A DNA stretch of 64,000 nt from Microbacterium sp. SORGH_AS_0888. Lineage in GTDB: Bacteria > Actinomycetota > Actinomycetes > Actinomycetales > Microbacteriaceae. Where the stretch lies: the NCBI RefSeq assembly GCF_030818905.1, contig NZ_JAUTAZ010000001.1, forward strand, positions 124,001 to 188,000, in the 5' to 3' direction. The notes under the pieces are model-generated. The model was not told the DNA's origin. It made no database searches and saw nothing but the letters and a program-made list of their open reading frames with translations. A program made the position numbers and the translations under genes. Shown piece by piece: positions 1-11,633 of this stretch (positions are counted from its first letter, which is position 1; each line of letters begins with the position of its first letter).

Positions 1-1619
1 AGACCGCGGCTGCCGAGGAGACCGCGGCTGCCGAGGAGACCGCGGCTGCCGAGGAGACCGCGCCCGCGGAGACGCCGGCCGCCGAGACGGCGCGCGCGGA
101 GGTCGTCGGCGAGGCGAGCCCCGTCGAGACGGGCGAGAGTGCGGCCGCACAGCCCGAGGCCGCGACCGAGACCCCTGTCGCCGAGACCCCCGTCGCCGAG
201 ACTCCGGAGAACGGCGATCAGGGCGAAGGCAGCAGCCGCAGCCGCAGCCGCAGCCGTTCGCGCAACCGCAAGCGCGGTGGCACGCAGGCCGATGCCCAGG
301 GCAACGGTCAGCCGGCCGCGGCGAGCCAGCCCGCCCCCGCCGCCGAGTCCGGCGACGACGAGCAGCAGGGTGGCCGCAACGGCAACCGCCAGCGCAACAA
401 GCGCCGCGGCGCCGCCGACGAGTTCGAGCCGGAGATCGGCGAGGACGACGTGCTCATCCCGATCGCCGGCATCCTCGACGTCCTGGACAACTACGCCTTC
501 GTGCGCACGACGGGCTACCTCGCGGGTCCGAGCGACGTCTACGTCTCGCTCGGCCAGGTGAAGAAGTACAACCTCCGCAAGGGCGACGCCGTCGTCGGGG
601 CGATCAAGCAGCCCCGCGAGGGCGAGCAGCAGGGGCGTCAGAAGTACAACGCCCTCGTCAAGGTCGACGCGATCAACGGCCTGTCGGTGGAGGACGCCGC
701 CTCCCGCGTCGAGTTCGGCAAGCTCACCCCGCTCTACCCGCAGGAGCGGCTGCGTCTGGAGACGGCGCCGGAGAAGCTGACCCAGCGCATCATCGATCTC
801 GTCGCCCCGGTCGGAAAGGGCCAGCGCGGCCTCATCGTCGCCCCGCCGAAGGCCGGCAAGACCATCGTGCTGCAGCAGATCGCGAACGCGATCGCCCTGA
901 ACAACCCCGAGGTGCACCTCATGGTCGTTCTCGTCGACGAGCGGCCCGAGGAAGTGACCGACATGCAGCGCACGGTCAAGGGCGAGGTCATCGCGTCCAC
1001 CTTCGACCGTCCGGCTGAGGACCACACCACGGTCGCGGAGCTCGCGATCGAGCGCGCGAAGCGTCTGGTCGAGCTCGGCCGCGACGTCGTCGTGCTGCTC
1101 GACTCGATCACGCGTCTCGGACGCGCCTACAACGTGTCCGCGCCCACGAGCGGCCGTGTGCTGTCGGGCGGCGTCGACGCCTCGGCCCTCTACCCGCCCA
1201 AGCGGTTCTTCGGCGCGGCGCGCAACATCGAGAACGGCGGATCGCTCACGATCCTCGCGACCGCCCTCGTCGAGACCGGCTCCAAGATGGACGACGTGAT
1301 CTTCGAGGAGTTCAAGGGCACGGGCAACAGCGAGCTGCGGCTGTCGCGTCAGCTCGCCGACAAGCGCATCTTCCCGGCCGTCGACGTGAACGCCTCGTCG
1401 ACGCGTCGCGAGGAGATGCTCCTCTCGCCCGACGAGGTCAAGATCACCTGGAAGCTGCGTCGTGCCCTCGCGGGCCTCGACACGCAGCAGGCCCTCGAGG
1501 TCGTGCTCGGAAAGCTCAAGGAGACGCAGTCGAACGTCGAGTTCCTCGTGCAGATGCAGAAGTCGATCCCGGCACCCGCCGGCGGTCACTCGCACGGACA
1601 CGAGAACGACATCCGCTGA
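1..1619 (+). CDS. rho: Transcription termination factor Rho (5' end outside window)
   Basis: Rho is the hexameric RNA-dependent ATPase that ends transcription by translocating along C-rich RNA. The reading frame (codons from position 3) is open from the window edge, so the true start lies upstream. The first ~145 visible residues are low complexity: Ala/Glu-rich repeats, then an SR/RNRKRGG basic stretch and Gln/Asn/Arg-rich tracts, the insertion typical of actinobacterial Rho. The cold-shock-like RNA-binding domain follows ([19 protein letters not shown]). The ATPase domain carries Walker A PPKAGKT near 843-863, Walker B VVVLLDS near 1087-1107 and the R-loop/Q-loop region [11 protein letters not shown]. 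The C-terminus is His-rich ([10 protein letters not shown]). prfA follows after 22 nt, the usual actinobacterial order. Identity is secure. Confidence 0.97.
   Translation, partial: TAAAEETAAAEETAAAEETAPAETPAAETARAEVVGEASPVETGESAAAQPEAATETPVAETPVAETPENGDQGEGSSRSRSRSRSRNRKRGGTQADAQGNGQPAAASQPAPAAESGDDEQQGGRNGNRQRNKRRGAADEFEPEIGEDDVLIPIAGILDVLDNYAFVRTTGYLAGPSDVYVSLGQVKKYNLRKGDAVVGAIKQPREGEQQGRQKYNALVKVDAINGLSVEDAASRVEFGKLTPLYPQERLRLETAPEKLTQRIIDLVAPVGKGQRGLIVAPPKAGKTIVLQQIANAIALNNPEVHLMVVLVDERPEEVTDMQRTVKGEVIASTFDRPAEDHTTVAELAIERAKRLVELGRDVVVLLDSITRLGRAYNVSAPTSGRVLSGGVDASALYPPKRFFGAARNIENGGSLTILATALVETGSKMDDVIFEEFKGTGNSELRLSRQLADKRIFPAVDVNASSTRREEMLLSPDEVKITWKLRRALAGLDTQQALEVVLGKLKETQSNVEFLVQMQKSIPAPAGGHSHGHENDIR
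3..56 (+). repeat. Three tandem 18-bp repeats inside rho
   Basis: The 18-bp unit ACCGCGGCTGCCGAGGAG occurs three times without change (3-20, 21-38, 39-56) and encodes TAAAEE each time. More copies may lie before the window edge. It sits in the disordered N-terminal extension of Rho, so length change would keep the frame. Confidence 0.9.
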
Positions 1620-1641
1620 CCTCCGCGTGTCCGCCCCCGGC

Positions 1642-2721
<1,080 letters not shown>

Positions 2722-2740
2722 CCGCGCGCGGCGCGGCTCG

Positions 2741-4090
2741 TCACCAGCGGGGCGGATGCGGCAGCGGGCCGCGGCGCGCCTCGAGCTGCGCCGCCAGGCG
2801 GAACAGCTCGGCCTCGCCGCCGGGACGCCCGACCAGCTGAGCCGACACGGGGTGTCCCGTCGCGTCCCGGGTGACGGGGATCGTGATCGCCGGCAGCCCC
2901 GCGACGTTCACGAAGCTCGAGTACGGGGCGTACTGCACCTGCTGCGCGAAGTTCCGTTCCGGGTCGCCCGGGTCGAACCATCCCACCGGTCGCGGCGGCA
3001 GCGCGAGCGCCGGCGTCAGCACGGCGTCGTAGGGGGCGAAGGCCGCGATCGTCTCGCGCTCGAACTCGACCGCGGCGGACTGAGCTGCCGCCAGCTCGCC
3101 CGACGGCAGCTCCCTGCCCTCGCGCACGAGCCACGCCGTGATCGGCTCGACGCGCGCGAGCTCCGCCTCGGACAGGGACAGCCGCGCCGCCGAGGCGCGC
3201 CACAGCACCCGGAACAGCGCCGCGTACCCGTGCGGTCGCCAGCGCGCCGCCGAGACCGCGTTCCCGGCGTCGGCGAGCGTGTCCGCAGCCCAGGAGACCG
3301 CCATCCGTGCGGCGGCATCGAGCCGGATGTCCTCGTCGTCGTCCCACGGCGACACCGTCGTCACCCCGACGCGCAGGGCGCCGGCGTCGCGGGGGAGAGG
3401 CGCGGCGGGGGCGAGCGCGCGCCAGACGAGCTCGGCGTCCGCGACGCTGCGCGCCAGCGGTCCCGTGACGACGAGCCCCGTGGGGGAGTCGACCGCGATC
3501 CGCCCGCGCGAGGGTTTGAGCCCGACGACCCCGACGGTCGCCGCCGGGATGCGGATCGAGCCGCCGCCGTCGGACCCGATGGCGACCGGCAGCATCCCCG
3601 CTGCGACCGCGACGGCGGCGCCGCCCGACGATCCGCCGGCGCCGTTGCGCGGATCCCACGGATCCCGTGCGGCGGGCGCGACGGCGGACTCGGTGTAGCC
3701 GGTGAGTCCGAACTCGGGGGTGTTGGTCTTGCCGAGCGAGATCGCGCCCGTCGCATCCAGCGCCAGCGCGAGCGGGTCGGACGTCTCCGGCACGTGGGCG
3801 GCCCGCGTGAGCGAGCCATATCGTGTGGGGACCCCCTCGCGGGCCACGAGGTCCTTGTCGGCCGTCGGCAGCCCCCACAGCGCCGCGTCGGAGCGCGCCG
3901 CCGCCGGGGTGGTGGCGTCGAGCGTCTCGGCACGGTCCAGCGCCGCCTCCGCGGTGACCTCCACGAAGGCCCCGAGCTCGCCGTCCCGTCGTGAGATGCG
4001 GTCGAGGAAATGCGCCACGGCCTCCTGCGGCGACACCTGGCCGGAGCGGAGCGCGGCTCGCAGCTCGACGGCGCTGCGCTCGTGCAGCAC
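2741..4090 (-). CDS. Amidase signature family hydrolase
   Basis: A 449-residue amidase-signature enzyme that hydrolyses a carboxamide; the substrate cannot be told from sequence. The Ser-cisSer-Lys triad is visible: Lys in TADKDLV, the GGSSGGAAVAVAAG stretch, and the nucleophile Ser in GSDGGGSIRIPA. It lacks the conserved context of a gatCAB operon, so a GatA role in tRNA transamidation is unlikely. The start is taken as GTG at 4090, two bases after the cysE stop, giving VLHERSAVELRAAL, the usual N-terminus of the family; longer frames run through cysE antiparallel to its own code and are not credible. It is the third gene of a minus-strand cysK-cysE-amidase set and ends convergent with prfA, 19 nt away. 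Confidence 0.88.
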   Translation of the reverse strand: MLHERSAVELRAALRSGQVSPQEAVAHFLDRISRRDGELGAFVEVTAEAALDRAETLDATTPAAARSDAALWGLPTADKDLVAREGVPTRYGSLTRAAHVPETSDPLALALDATGAISLGKTNTPEFGLTGYTESAVAPAARDPWDPRNGAGGSSGGAAVAVAAGMLPVAIGSDGGGSIRIPAATVGVVGLKPSRGRIAVDSPTGLVVTGPLARSVADAELVWRALAPAAPLPRDAGALRVGVTTVSPWDDDEDIRLDAAARMAVSWAADTLADAGNAVSAARWRPHGYAALFRVLWRASAARLSLSEAELARVEPITAWLVREGRELPSGELAAAQSAAVEFERETIAAFAPYDAVLTPALALPPRPVGWFDPGDPERNFAQQVQYAPYSSFVNVAGLPAITIPVTRDATGHPVSAQLVGRPGGEAELFRLAAQLEARRGPLPHPPRW

Positions 4091-4092
4091 CG

Positions 4093-4662
4093 TCAGATGC
4101 TGTACTCGGGAGCCATCAGCAGCGCCCGCGTGTCCTCGCCGAGCCGACGCGCCCGCGCCTTGGCGGGGATCCCGACGAGCACGCTGTCCTCCGGGGCGTC
4201 GCGCGTCACGACGGCGTTGGCGCCCACGGCCGAGCCCGCGCCGATCACGACGGGCCCGAGCACCTTCGCGCCCGCCCCGACGACGACGCCGTCGCCGAGC
4301 GTGGGATGCCGCTTCCCGCTGTCGCGGGTCCGTCCCCCGAGCGTGACGCCGTGGTACAGCATGACGTCGTCGCCGATCTCCGCCGTCTCGCCGATCACGA
4401 CGCCCATGCCGTGGTCGATGAAGAAGCGCCGGCCGATCGTGGCGCCCGGGTGGATCTCGATGCCCGTGAGCCAGCGCGTCAGCTGCGATCCCGCGCGCGC
4501 GAGGAACCGCATCCGGCGCTGCCACAGCACGTGCCACAGCCGATAGGCCCAGATGGCGTGCAGGCCCGAGTACAGAAGCGCGATCTCCATGCCTCCGCGC
4601 GCGGCGGGGTCGCGGAGCTTCGCGGCGGAGATGTCCTCGCGCAGACGTGAGACGGCGCTCAT
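4093..4662 (-). CDS. cysE: Serine O-acetyltransferase
   Basis: CysE transfers acetyl from acetyl-CoA to L-serine, making O-acetylserine for cysteine synthesis. The protein (189 residues from ATG 4662) is the short actinobacterial form: an N-terminal helical part (SRLREDI...DPAARGG) and a left-handed beta-helix of hexapeptide repeats ([43 protein letters not shown]). The catalytic His lies in [12 protein letters not shown]. The ATG chosen is one base after the cysK TGA, so the two genes are translationally coupled; an ATG at 4686 would add eight residues and overlap cysK. The C-terminus is APEYSI; many CysE proteins end in Ile, which inserts in the CysK active site to form the cysteine synthase complex, so the terminal Ile fits. 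Confidence 0.93.
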   Translation of the reverse strand: MSAVSRLREDISAAKLRDPAARGGMEIALLYSGLHAIWAYRLWHVLWQRRMRFLARAGSQLTRWLTGIEIHPGATIGRRFFIDHGMGVVIGETAEIGDDVMLYHGVTLGGRTRDSGKRHPTLGDGVVVGAGAKVLGPVVIGAGSAVGANAVVTRDAPEDSVLVGIPAKARARRLGEDTRALLMAPEYSI

Positions 4663-4663
4663 C

Positions 4664-5602
4664 TCAGTTCTCGCGGAGGTCCTCATAGAGGGCCGTGGAG
4701 AGGTACCGCTCGCCGGCCGAGGGGATGATGACGACGATGTTCTTGCCGGCCGCCTCCGGGCGGGCGCCGATCTGCAGGGCCGCCCAGATCGCGGCGCCGC
4801 TGGACATGCCGACCAGGATCCCGTCGCGCGCGGCGGTCTCGCGGGCGACGCGGATGGCGTCGTCGAACTCGACGTCGACGACCTCGTCGATGATGTCGCG
4901 GTTGAGGACCTCGGGGACGAAGTTCGGCCCGATGCCCTGGATCTTGTGCGGACCGGGGTGTCCCTTGGTGAGCAGCGGGGAGTCGGCGGGCTCGACCGCC
5001 ACGATCTTCACGCCCGGCACGCGCTCCTTCAGGACCTCGCCGACGCCCGTGATCGTGCCGCCCGTGCCGATTCCGGCGATGAAGTAGTCGACCTTGCCGT
5101 CGGTGTCGCGGAGGATCTCCTCCGCGGTCGTGCGCCGGTGGATCGCCGGGTTCGCCTCGTTCTCGAACTGGCGGGCCCAGACGGCGCCGGGGGTCTCCGC
5201 GACGATGCGCTTGGCCTCGTCGACCGCGAGCGTCATGCCCTTGGTGGGGTCGGTCAGCACCAGCTCCGCGCCGAAGGCCTTGAGGAGGATGCGGCGCTCC
5301 TTGGACATCGACGCCGGCATCGTGAGGATCACCCGGTAGCCGCGTGCGGCCCCGACCATCGCCAGCGCGATGCCGGTGTTGCCGCTGGTCGACTCGACGA
5401 TCGTGCCGCCGGGCTGCAGCTCGCCCGATGCCTCGGCCGCGTCGACGATGGCGATGCCGAGGCGGTCCTTGACCGAGGACGCGGGGTTGTAGAACTCGAG
5501 CTTGGCCAGGACCTGGGCGTCGATGCCCTCCGTGACGTTGTTGAGCCGGACGAGCGGGGTGTCGCCGAAGGCGGACGTGATGTCGGGATGGATGCCGGGC
5601 AT
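4664..5602 (-). CDS. cysK: Cysteine synthase A (O-acetylserine sulfhydrylase)
   Basis: CysK joins O-acetylserine with sulfide to make L-cysteine, using PLP. The 312-residue length is typical. The PLP lysine is Lys45 in [11 protein letters not shown]; the substrate loop STSGNTG and the phosphate-binding GTGGTITG are both present. The start is ATG 5602, preceded at a good distance by an AAAGG ribosome binding site. It is the first gene of the minus-strand cysK-cysE-amidase unit and diverges from prmC; the 102-bp gap between them holds the promoters of both. No CymR-type or other operator was recognised. Confidence 0.96.
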   Translation of the reverse strand: MPGIHPDITSAFGDTPLVRLNNVTEGIDAQVLAKLEFYNPASSVKDRLGIAIVDAAEASGELQPGGTIVESTSGNTGIALAMVGAARGYRVILTMPASMSKERRILLKAFGAELVLTDPTKGMTLAVDEAKRIVAETPGAVWARQFENEANPAIHRRTTAEEILRDTDGKVDYFIAGIGTGGTITGVGEVLKERVPGVKIVAVEPADSPLLTKGHPGPHKIQGIGPNFVPEVLNRDIIDEVVDVEFDDAIRVARETAARDGILVGMSSGAAIWAALQIGARPEAAGKNIVVIIPSAGERYLSTALYEDLREN

Positions 5603-5690
5603 TGCTGGACCTTTCGCGAGATGGTGCGATCTGAGCGCACAACAAGACTAGGCGCGCGACTCTTCCCGCCGTCGAATATGACGCCGGCGA

Positions 5691-5696
5691 TAGGGT
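5691..5696 (+). promoter_or_regulatory. Putative -10 box (TAGGGT) for prmC, leaderless
   Basis: TAGGGT lies 8 nt before the GTG start of prmC, so transcription would begin at or very near the start codon. No Shine-Dalgarno precedes the GTG. Confidence 0.55.
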
Positions 5697-5704
5697 GGTG
5701 TCTC

Positions 5705-6601
5705 GTGCCCGATCCCGCCGAGACCGCCCCCGAGGCGGCCGCCGTCCCCCTGCGAGCGCTCGTGGCGGATGCCGTGGCCGTCCTGGCGCGCGCCGGGGTG
5801 CCCGATCCGCAGGTCGACGCCGAGCTCCTGCTCGCCCACGTCCGCGGCACGTCGCGGGGCGAGGTGCAGGCCGCGGCCGTGCGCGGGGACGCGGCCGAGG
5901 GGGGCGTCCCCGCCGCGTTCGCGGCGCTGGTGGAGCGGCGCGCGGCGCGTGAGCCGCTCCAGCACCTGACCGGTCGCGCTCCCTTCCGCCACTTGGAGCT
6001 GCGCGTCGGACCCGGGGTCTTCGTCCCGCGGCCCGAGACCGAGATGGTCGCCCAGCTCGCGATCGACGCGCTCACCGCCGCGGCGTCGCCGTCGCCGATC
6101 GCGGTCGACCTCGGCACGGGATCCGGTGCGATCGCCCTCGCCCTCGCGACCGAGGTGCCCCATGCGCGGGTGCACGCCGCGGAGAACTCGGTGGACGCCT
6201 TCATCTGGGCACGGGAGAACTTCGACGCGGTGGGCCCGCCCCAGGCGCGACTCGCGTTCGTGGACCTCGCGGACGCGTTCGGCGAGCTGGACGGACAGGT
6301 CTCGGTGGTCGTGTCCAACCCGCCCTATGTGCCGGATGCGGCGATCCCGCGGGATCCGGAGGTCCGCCGCTACGACCCGCCTCGAGCCCTCTACGGCGGC
6401 GAGGACGGGCTGGATGTCGTCCGCGTCCTCAGCCGTGTCGGGATGCGTCTGCTGCACCCCGGCGGGATGCTCGTGATCGAGCACGCCGAGGTGCAGGGCG
6501 ACGCCGTGCGGGAGCTGCTCGCCGCGGACGGCTGGCGCGCCGCCGCGACGCATCGCGACCTCACGCTCCGCGATCGTGCGACCACGGCGTTGCGGCCCTG
6601 A
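5705..6601 (+). CDS. prmC: Release factor glutamine N5-methyltransferase
   Basis: PrmC methylates the glutamine of the GGQ motif in release factors RF1 and RF2, using S-adenosylmethionine. The 298-residue protein has the N-terminal helical domain (residues ~1-90), a RHLELRVGPGVFVPRPETE segment, the SAM-binding loop DLGTGSGAIALAL and the catalytic NPPY at 205-208. The GTG at 5705 is chosen because a TAGGGT box sits 8 nt upstream; an ATG at 5678 would add nine residues but falls before that box. tsaC follows 19 nt later, and the pairing prmC-tsaC is widespread in actinobacteria. Confidence 0.94.
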   Translation: MPDPAETAPEAAAVPLRALVADAVAVLARAGVPDPQVDAELLLAHVRGTSRGEVQAAAVRGDAAEGGVPAAFAALVERRAAREPLQHLTGRAPFRHLELRVGPGVFVPRPETEMVAQLAIDALTAAASPSPIAVDLGTGSGAIALALATEVPHARVHAAENSVDAFIWARENFDAVGPPQARLAFVDLADAFGELDGQVSVVVSNPPYVPDAAIPRDPEVRRYDPPRALYGGEDGLDVVRVLSRVGMRLLHPGGMLVIEHAEVQGDAVRELLAADGWRAAATHRDLTLRDRATTALRP

Positions 6602-6605
6602 CACG

Positions 6606-6611
6606 TAGACT
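6606..6611 (+). promoter_or_regulatory. Putative -10 box (TAGACT) for tsaC, leaderless
   Basis: TAGACT ends 9 nt before the ATG at 6621, within the short prmC-tsaC gap. There is no Shine-Dalgarno, so a leaderless or near-leaderless transcript is likely. Confidence 0.5.
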
Positions 6612-6620
6612 GGGCGCGTC

Positions 6621-7301
6621 ATGTCCTCCCATTTCGACTGCCGGGACGAGTCCCAGCTCCTCGCCGGCATGCGTCAGGCGCGCGCCGCCATCGGCCGCGG
6701 CGAGCTGATCGTCATGCCGACCGACACCGTCTACGGCGTCGCCGCCGACGCCTTCAGCCCCGCCGCGGTGCAACGGCTGCTCGATGCGAAGGGCCGCGGG
6801 CGGCAGTCCCCGCCCCCCGTGCTCGTGTCCGGGCTGAACACCGTGCGCGCTCTTGTGACCGAGGTGCCCGAGCCGATCGAGCAGCTGCTGGCCGCCCATT
6901 GGCCCGGCGGCCTGACGGTCGTCCTCCCGGCTCAGCCCTCGCTCGCGTGGGACCTCGGCGACACCGGGGGCACGGTGGCGGTGCGGATGCCCGCCCACCG
7001 GCTGGCCCTCGAGCTGCTCGAGGAGACCGGACCGCTCGCCGTCTCCAGTGCGAACCTCACGGGTCAGGCCGCGGCGGTCGACGTCTCGCAGGCGATGCGG
7101 ATGCTGGGGGAGTCGATCGCGGTGTTCCTGGACGACGGACCGAGCTCGACCGGCGTCCCTTCGACGATCATCGACGCGACGGGCATCGCCCATGGCGGCG
7201 GCGGCCGCGTGCGGGTGCTGCGCGAGGGCGTCATCGACCGTGCGGCGCTGCGCGCGGTCCTGGGCGAGGTGCTGGAGCCCGACCCGTCAGAGGCGGCGTG
7301 A
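6621..7301 (+). CDS. tsaC: L-threonylcarbamoyladenylate synthase (Sua5/YrdC/YwlC family)
   Basis: This enzyme makes threonylcarbamoyl-AMP from threonine, bicarbonate and ATP, the first step of the t6A37 modification of ANN-decoding tRNAs. The 226-residue protein is a single YrdC domain: the N-terminal GELIVMPTDTVYGVAADA, the KGR segment (DAKGRGRQSPPPVLV), WPGGLTVVLPA, the VAVRMPAH strand and PLAVSSANLTG. A short tail follows; the separate Sua5 C-terminal domain is absent. Its TGA overlaps the GTG of the next gene (GTGA), so translation of the glycosyltransferase is coupled. Confidence 0.93.
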   Translation: MSSHFDCRDESQLLAGMRQARAAIGRGELIVMPTDTVYGVAADAFSPAAVQRLLDAKGRGRQSPPPVLVSGLNTVRALVTEVPEPIEQLLAAHWPGGLTVVLPAQPSLAWDLGDTGGTVAVRMPAHRLALELLEETGPLAVSSANLTGQAAAVDVSQAMRMLGESIAVFLDDGPSSTGVPSTIIDATGIAHGGGGRVRVLREGVIDRAALRAVLGEVLEPDPSEAA

Positions 7302-8449
7302 CCCTCTATCTCATCACCGGGGCGCTCACCGCGCTCATCACGTTCGCGCTGGCGTGGGTGGTGTGGAAGCTCGCCCTGCGCTACCGCATCCACCCTGCGA
7401 TCCGGGAGCGCGACGTGCACACCACGCCCACACCCCGGCTGGGCGGTGTGGCGATGTTCCTCGGCGTCGCCGTCGCGTTCCTCTTCTCCTCGCAGAACCC
7501 GTTCTTCGCCCTCATCTGGGCCGACCCGGTGCCGATGCTCGCGGTGCTGGGGGCGACGCTGCTCATCGTGATCGTCGGCGTCGCGGACGACCTGTGGGAC
7601 CTGGACTGGATGATCAAGCTCGGTGCGCAGTTCCTCGCGGCCGGGGTCATCGTGTGGTTCGGCCAGCTGCAGATCTCCTCGCTGCCCATCGGGGGCATGA
7701 CCGTCGGCTCCAGCTGGATGAGCTTCGTCCTCACGGTGCTCTCCATCGTGCTGGTCATGAACGCCGTGAACTTCATCGACGGCCTGGACGGGCTCGTCGC
7801 CGGCGTCTGCCTCATCTCCAACGGCGTCTTCTTCGTCTACTCCTATCTGCTCGTGCGCGACACGGGCGCGAGCACCTACTTCAACCTCGCCTCCTTCCTG
7901 GCGATCGTGCTCGTGGGAGCGTGTGTCGGATTCCTGCCGTTCAACTGGCACCCCGCGAAGATGTTCATGGGAGACGCGGGCGCCCTCATGCTGGGGCTGC
8001 TGATGGCCACATCGGCGGTGGCGATCACGGGACAGATCCAGCCGGCCATGCTCGACCCGGATCAGTTCGGACGGTCCCAGCTGCTGGGCGCGTTCATCCC
8101 CATCCTGCTGCCCGTCGCGGTCGTGCTCCTGCCGCTGCTCGACTTCGGGCTCGCGGTCGTCCGTCGGCTCCGTGCCGGGAAATCGCCGTTCGCCCCGGAT
8201 CGCAAGCATCTCCACCACCGCATGCTCGACATGGGGCACTCGGATCTGTACGCCGTGCTCATCTTCTACGCCTGGACGGCCGTCATCGGCCTAGCGGTCC
8301 TGCTCATGTACATCGCCACCCGGGAGAACTGGTTCGGCCAGTACTGGATCGGGGTCGGCTTCGGCGTCCTGGGCGCCGCCGCCTGCCTCGTCGTGACCCT
8401 CTCGCCCCGACGCCGTCGCGTCCCGACCACCCCTCAGGAGAGCCTGTGA
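7298..8449 (+). CDS. Undecaprenyl-phosphate sugar-1-phosphate transferase (WecA/TagO/MraY-like)
   Basis: A polytopic membrane enzyme that moves a HexNAc-1-phosphate from a UDP-sugar onto undecaprenyl phosphate, starting a cell-wall glycopolymer or polysaccharide. The 383-residue protein has about 11 hydrophobic segments and the family motifs: PRLGGVAMF, the Asp pair VADDLWDLD, NFIDGLDGLVAG, the metal-binding GDAGALMLG, and HLHHRMLDMGH. MraY proper would sit in the division/cell-wall cluster, so WecA/TagO-type is preferred. It starts with GTG 7298 overlapping the tsaC stop and its TGA overlaps the next GTG. In actinobacteria a homologue commonly lies just before the atp operon, as here. Confidence 0.9.
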   Translation: MTLYLITGALTALITFALAWVVWKLALRYRIHPAIRERDVHTTPTPRLGGVAMFLGVAVAFLFSSQNPFFALIWADPVPMLAVLGATLLIVIVGVADDLWDLDWMIKLGAQFLAAGVIVWFGQLQISSLPIGGMTVGSSWMSFVLTVLSIVLVMNAVNFIDGLDGLVAGVCLISNGVFFVYSYLLVRDTGASTYFNLASFLAIVLVGACVGFLPFNWHPAKMFMGDAGALMLGLLMATSAVAITGQIQPAMLDPDQFGRSQLLGAFIPILLPVAVVLLPLLDFGLAVVRRLRAGKSPFAPDRKHLHHRMLDMGHSDLYAVLIFYAWTAVIGLAVLLMYIATRENWFGQYWIGVGFGVLGAAACLVVTLSPRRRRVPTTPQESL

Positions 8450-8925
8450 ACCGCCCGACCATCTCGAGCACGCCGGTCCTGCGCACCGCCTTGACCTGGG
8501 CGGCGATCGTGACGGGCGTGCTGGCGGTCGTCGGCGCCGTCGCGGGATTCCTCGCGGGAGGCGGCGCCGGGCTGGCGAGCGCGCTGCTGGGCGTCGTGGT
8601 GGCCGCGGTGTTCCTGGCGATCACGGCCGCGAGCATCCTGATCGCGAACCGCTGGTTCGGCGATCCGCTGTACGTGCCGATCTTCTTCGGCGTCGTGCTG
8701 GGCGGCTGGCTCCTGAAGATCGTCCTGTTCGTGGTCGCTATGCTGCTGCTGCGCGGCGTGGCCTGGATCGATCGGCCGGTGTTCTTCGTCGCGCTTGTCG
8801 TGAGCGTGCTCGCCTCGCTGGTGGTGGATGTCGTCGTCCTCGCCCGGATGCGGCTGCCCCATGTGAGCGACACCACGCTGCCGACCGATCCCGAGGAGGG
8901 GGAGCGGCGGGATCCGGGCGTGTGA
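8446..8925 (+). CDS. Small four-helix membrane protein ahead of the atp operon (AtpI-position)
   Basis: A 159-residue protein with four predicted membrane helices (roughly residues 12-35, 38-60, 70-95 and 100-125) and a charged acidic/basic tail. No catalytic motif is visible. It lies where other bacteria encode AtpI, an assembly factor of the ATP synthase c-ring; the size and four-helix layout fit, but similarity to AtpI itself is weak, so the role is an inference from position. The GTG start at 8446 overlaps the previous stop (GTGA) and has an AGGAG six bases upstream. A promoter for atpB seems to follow, so it may not be in the same transcript. Confidence 0.75.
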   Translation: MNRPTISSTPVLRTALTWAAIVTGVLAVVGAVAGFLAGGGAGLASALLGVVVAAVFLAITAASILIANRWFGDPLYVPIFFGVVLGGWLLKIVLFVVAMLLLRGVAWIDRPVFFVALVVSVLASLVVDVVVLARMRLPHVSDTTLPTDPEEGERRDPGV

Positions 8926-8982
8926 GCCGGATTTCCGGCACCGGATGCAACAATTCTGACACCGTGCGGTCCAGGAGTTTGA

Positions 8983-8988
8983 TAGGGT
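8983..8988 (+). promoter_or_regulatory. Putative -10 box (TAGGGT) and long leader of the atp operon
   Basis: TAGGGT is the best -10 candidate in the 164-bp gap between 8925 and atpB. It would give a 5' untranslated leader of about 95 nt. A CTGACA at 8955-8960 resembles a -35 element but is spaced too far (22 bp). No terminator or riboswitch was recognised in this gap. Confidence 0.4.
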
Positions 8989-9089
8989 GAGTGTGCACCC
9001 GATAGCGATCCTCTTGAGCGCTTCTGCGTGGTGTTCACCGACCATCGTCGCAACGGTCTTTTACCGATGCCCCAAAGCTGGAGCCAGCG

Positions 9090-10174
<1,085 letters not shown>

Positions 10175-10206
10175 ACGACCTCGACCGACACAAGTAAGGA
10201 GACAGG

Positions 10207-10764
10207 ATGCTGAACGCTCTTGTCATCCGCGCGGCCGAAGAGGGCCACCAGCCGTCGAACCCGCTGATCCCGGCGGTGTACGACATCGTCTGGTCGGCGG
10301 TGTGCTTCGTCGTCATCCTCTTCGTCTTCTGGCGCGTCGTGCTGCCTCGGATGCAGAAGCTCCTCGACGAGCGCGCCGCGGCGATCGAGGGGAACATCGA
10401 GAAGGCCGACCAGGCGCAGAAGCAGGCCGAGGCCGCGCTCGAGCAGTACACCGCACAGCTGGCCGAAGCGCGCGTGCAGGCCGGTGAGATCCGCGAGGCC
10501 GCCCGTGAGGACGGCAAGAAGATCGTCGCCGAGGCCAAGGACGCCGCGACGGCCGAGGCCGGGCGCATCACAGCGCACGCGCACGCGCAGATCGAGGCCG
10601 AACGGCAGGCGGCCCTCGTCTCGTTGCGGAGCGAGGTCGGCACGCTGGCCCTGGATCTCGCGGGCGGCGTCATCGGGGAGAAGCTGAAGGACGACGCAGC
10701 CGCGCAGGGCGTGGTGGACCGTTTCCTGGCCGACCTCGAGTCCTCCGAGAAGGCGACCTCGTAG
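10207..10764 (+). CDS. atpF: ATP synthase F0 subunit b
   Basis: Subunit b is the peripheral stalk that holds F1 static against the rotor. The 185-residue protein has one N-terminal membrane helix (residues ~25-45, WSAVCFVVILFVFWRVVLP) and a long Ala/Glu/Gln/Lys-rich coiled coil. It starts at ATG 10207 with an AAGGAGACAGG ribosome binding site. Its TAG is immediately followed by the ATG of atpH with no gap, which suggests coupled translation of the two stalk subunits. Confidence 0.96.
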   Translation: MLNALVIRAAEEGHQPSNPLIPAVYDIVWSAVCFVVILFVFWRVVLPRMQKLLDERAAAIEGNIEKADQAQKQAEAALEQYTAQLAEARVQAGEIREAAREDGKKIVAEAKDAATAEAGRITAHAHAQIEAERQAALVSLRSEVGTLALDLAGGVIGEKLKDDAAAQGVVDRFLADLESSEKATS

Positions 10765-11556
10765 ATGGGCAGTGCGACCACCCAGGCGCTCGGCGCCGTC
10801 CGTGAGGTCCTCGACCGCACGGACGGTGTCGACCTGACGACCGCCGCCGGGCTCTTCCAGGCTGCGCGCGCGATCGACGGCACCTCGCAGCTGCGAGGCG
10901 CCCTGTCCGACTCCGCGGCGGCGCCCGAGGCGCGCCGGAAGGTCGTCGCCGACGTCTTCCGTGCGGCGCTCACCCCCGCGGCGCTCGCGCTGCTGGAGAC
11001 CGCGGTCGAGCACCGGTGGTCCTCGGCCGACGGTCTCGTCGACGGCATCGAGGAGCTCGCCGTGCGTGCGGCATCGATCGGAGCCGCCGGCGTTGACCTC
11101 GAGTCGGAGCTGTTCCAGGTCTCGCGGCTCGTCTCCGCCAACCCGGAGCTCGAGCTCGCGCTCGGCAGCCGCATCGGCGACGCCGACGCGAAGAGCGCCT
11201 TGATCTCCTCGATCCTGGGCGGACGCTTCTCCGAGGCGACGGTCCTCATCGTGAGCTCGCTCGTCCGGCATCCGCGCGAGCGTCGGGTGCGCGGACTGCT
11301 CGGCCGTGCGATGGCGGTCACGGCGGATCAGCGCGGCCGGACGGTGGCCACCGTCACCGCGGCGTCGCCGCTGAGCGACGCGCAGAAGGACCGCCTGGTG
11401 GCGGCGCTGTCGGCGCGCTACGGCGTGCAGGTCACGCTCAACCTCGTGGTCGACCCCGCCCTCGTGGGCGGTGTCCGGGTGCAGGTCGCCGACGACCTCA
11501 TCGACGCGAGCGTGTCCACCCGCATCGCCGACCTGCGACAGCGGTTGGCGGGATAG
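10765..11556 (+). CDS. atpH: ATP synthase F1 subunit delta
   Basis: Delta links the peripheral stalk to the top of the alpha/beta hexamer. The protein is 263 residues, longer than the ~180-residue E. coli protein because of an extended N-terminal and central helical part; the C-terminal OSCP signature region is clear ([28 protein letters not shown]). It is not fused to subunit b as in mycobacteria. The ATG abuts the atpF stop codon. atpA follows after 77 nt. Confidence 0.94.
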   Translation: MGSATTQALGAVREVLDRTDGVDLTTAAGLFQAARAIDGTSQLRGALSDSAAAPEARRKVVADVFRAALTPAALALLETAVEHRWSSADGLVDGIEELAVRAASIGAAGVDLESELFQVSRLVSANPELELALGSRIGDADAKSALISSILGGRFSEATVLIVSSLVRHPRERRVRGLLGRAMAVTADQRGRTVATVTAASPLSDAQKDRLVAALSARYGVQVTLNLVVDPALVGGVRVQVADDLIDASVSTRIADLRQRLAG

Positions 11557-11633
11557 ACGACTTCCCGCCGGTGCCGGACGACGGCGACGGCGGAGGCTTC
11601 GGGGCCGAGGGCCCCACGAAACGAAGGAAGACA

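Noticed and set aside
1..56. 18-bp repeats as an intergenic or mobile repeat
   Set aside because: They are in frame within rho and encode part of the disordered N-terminal region.
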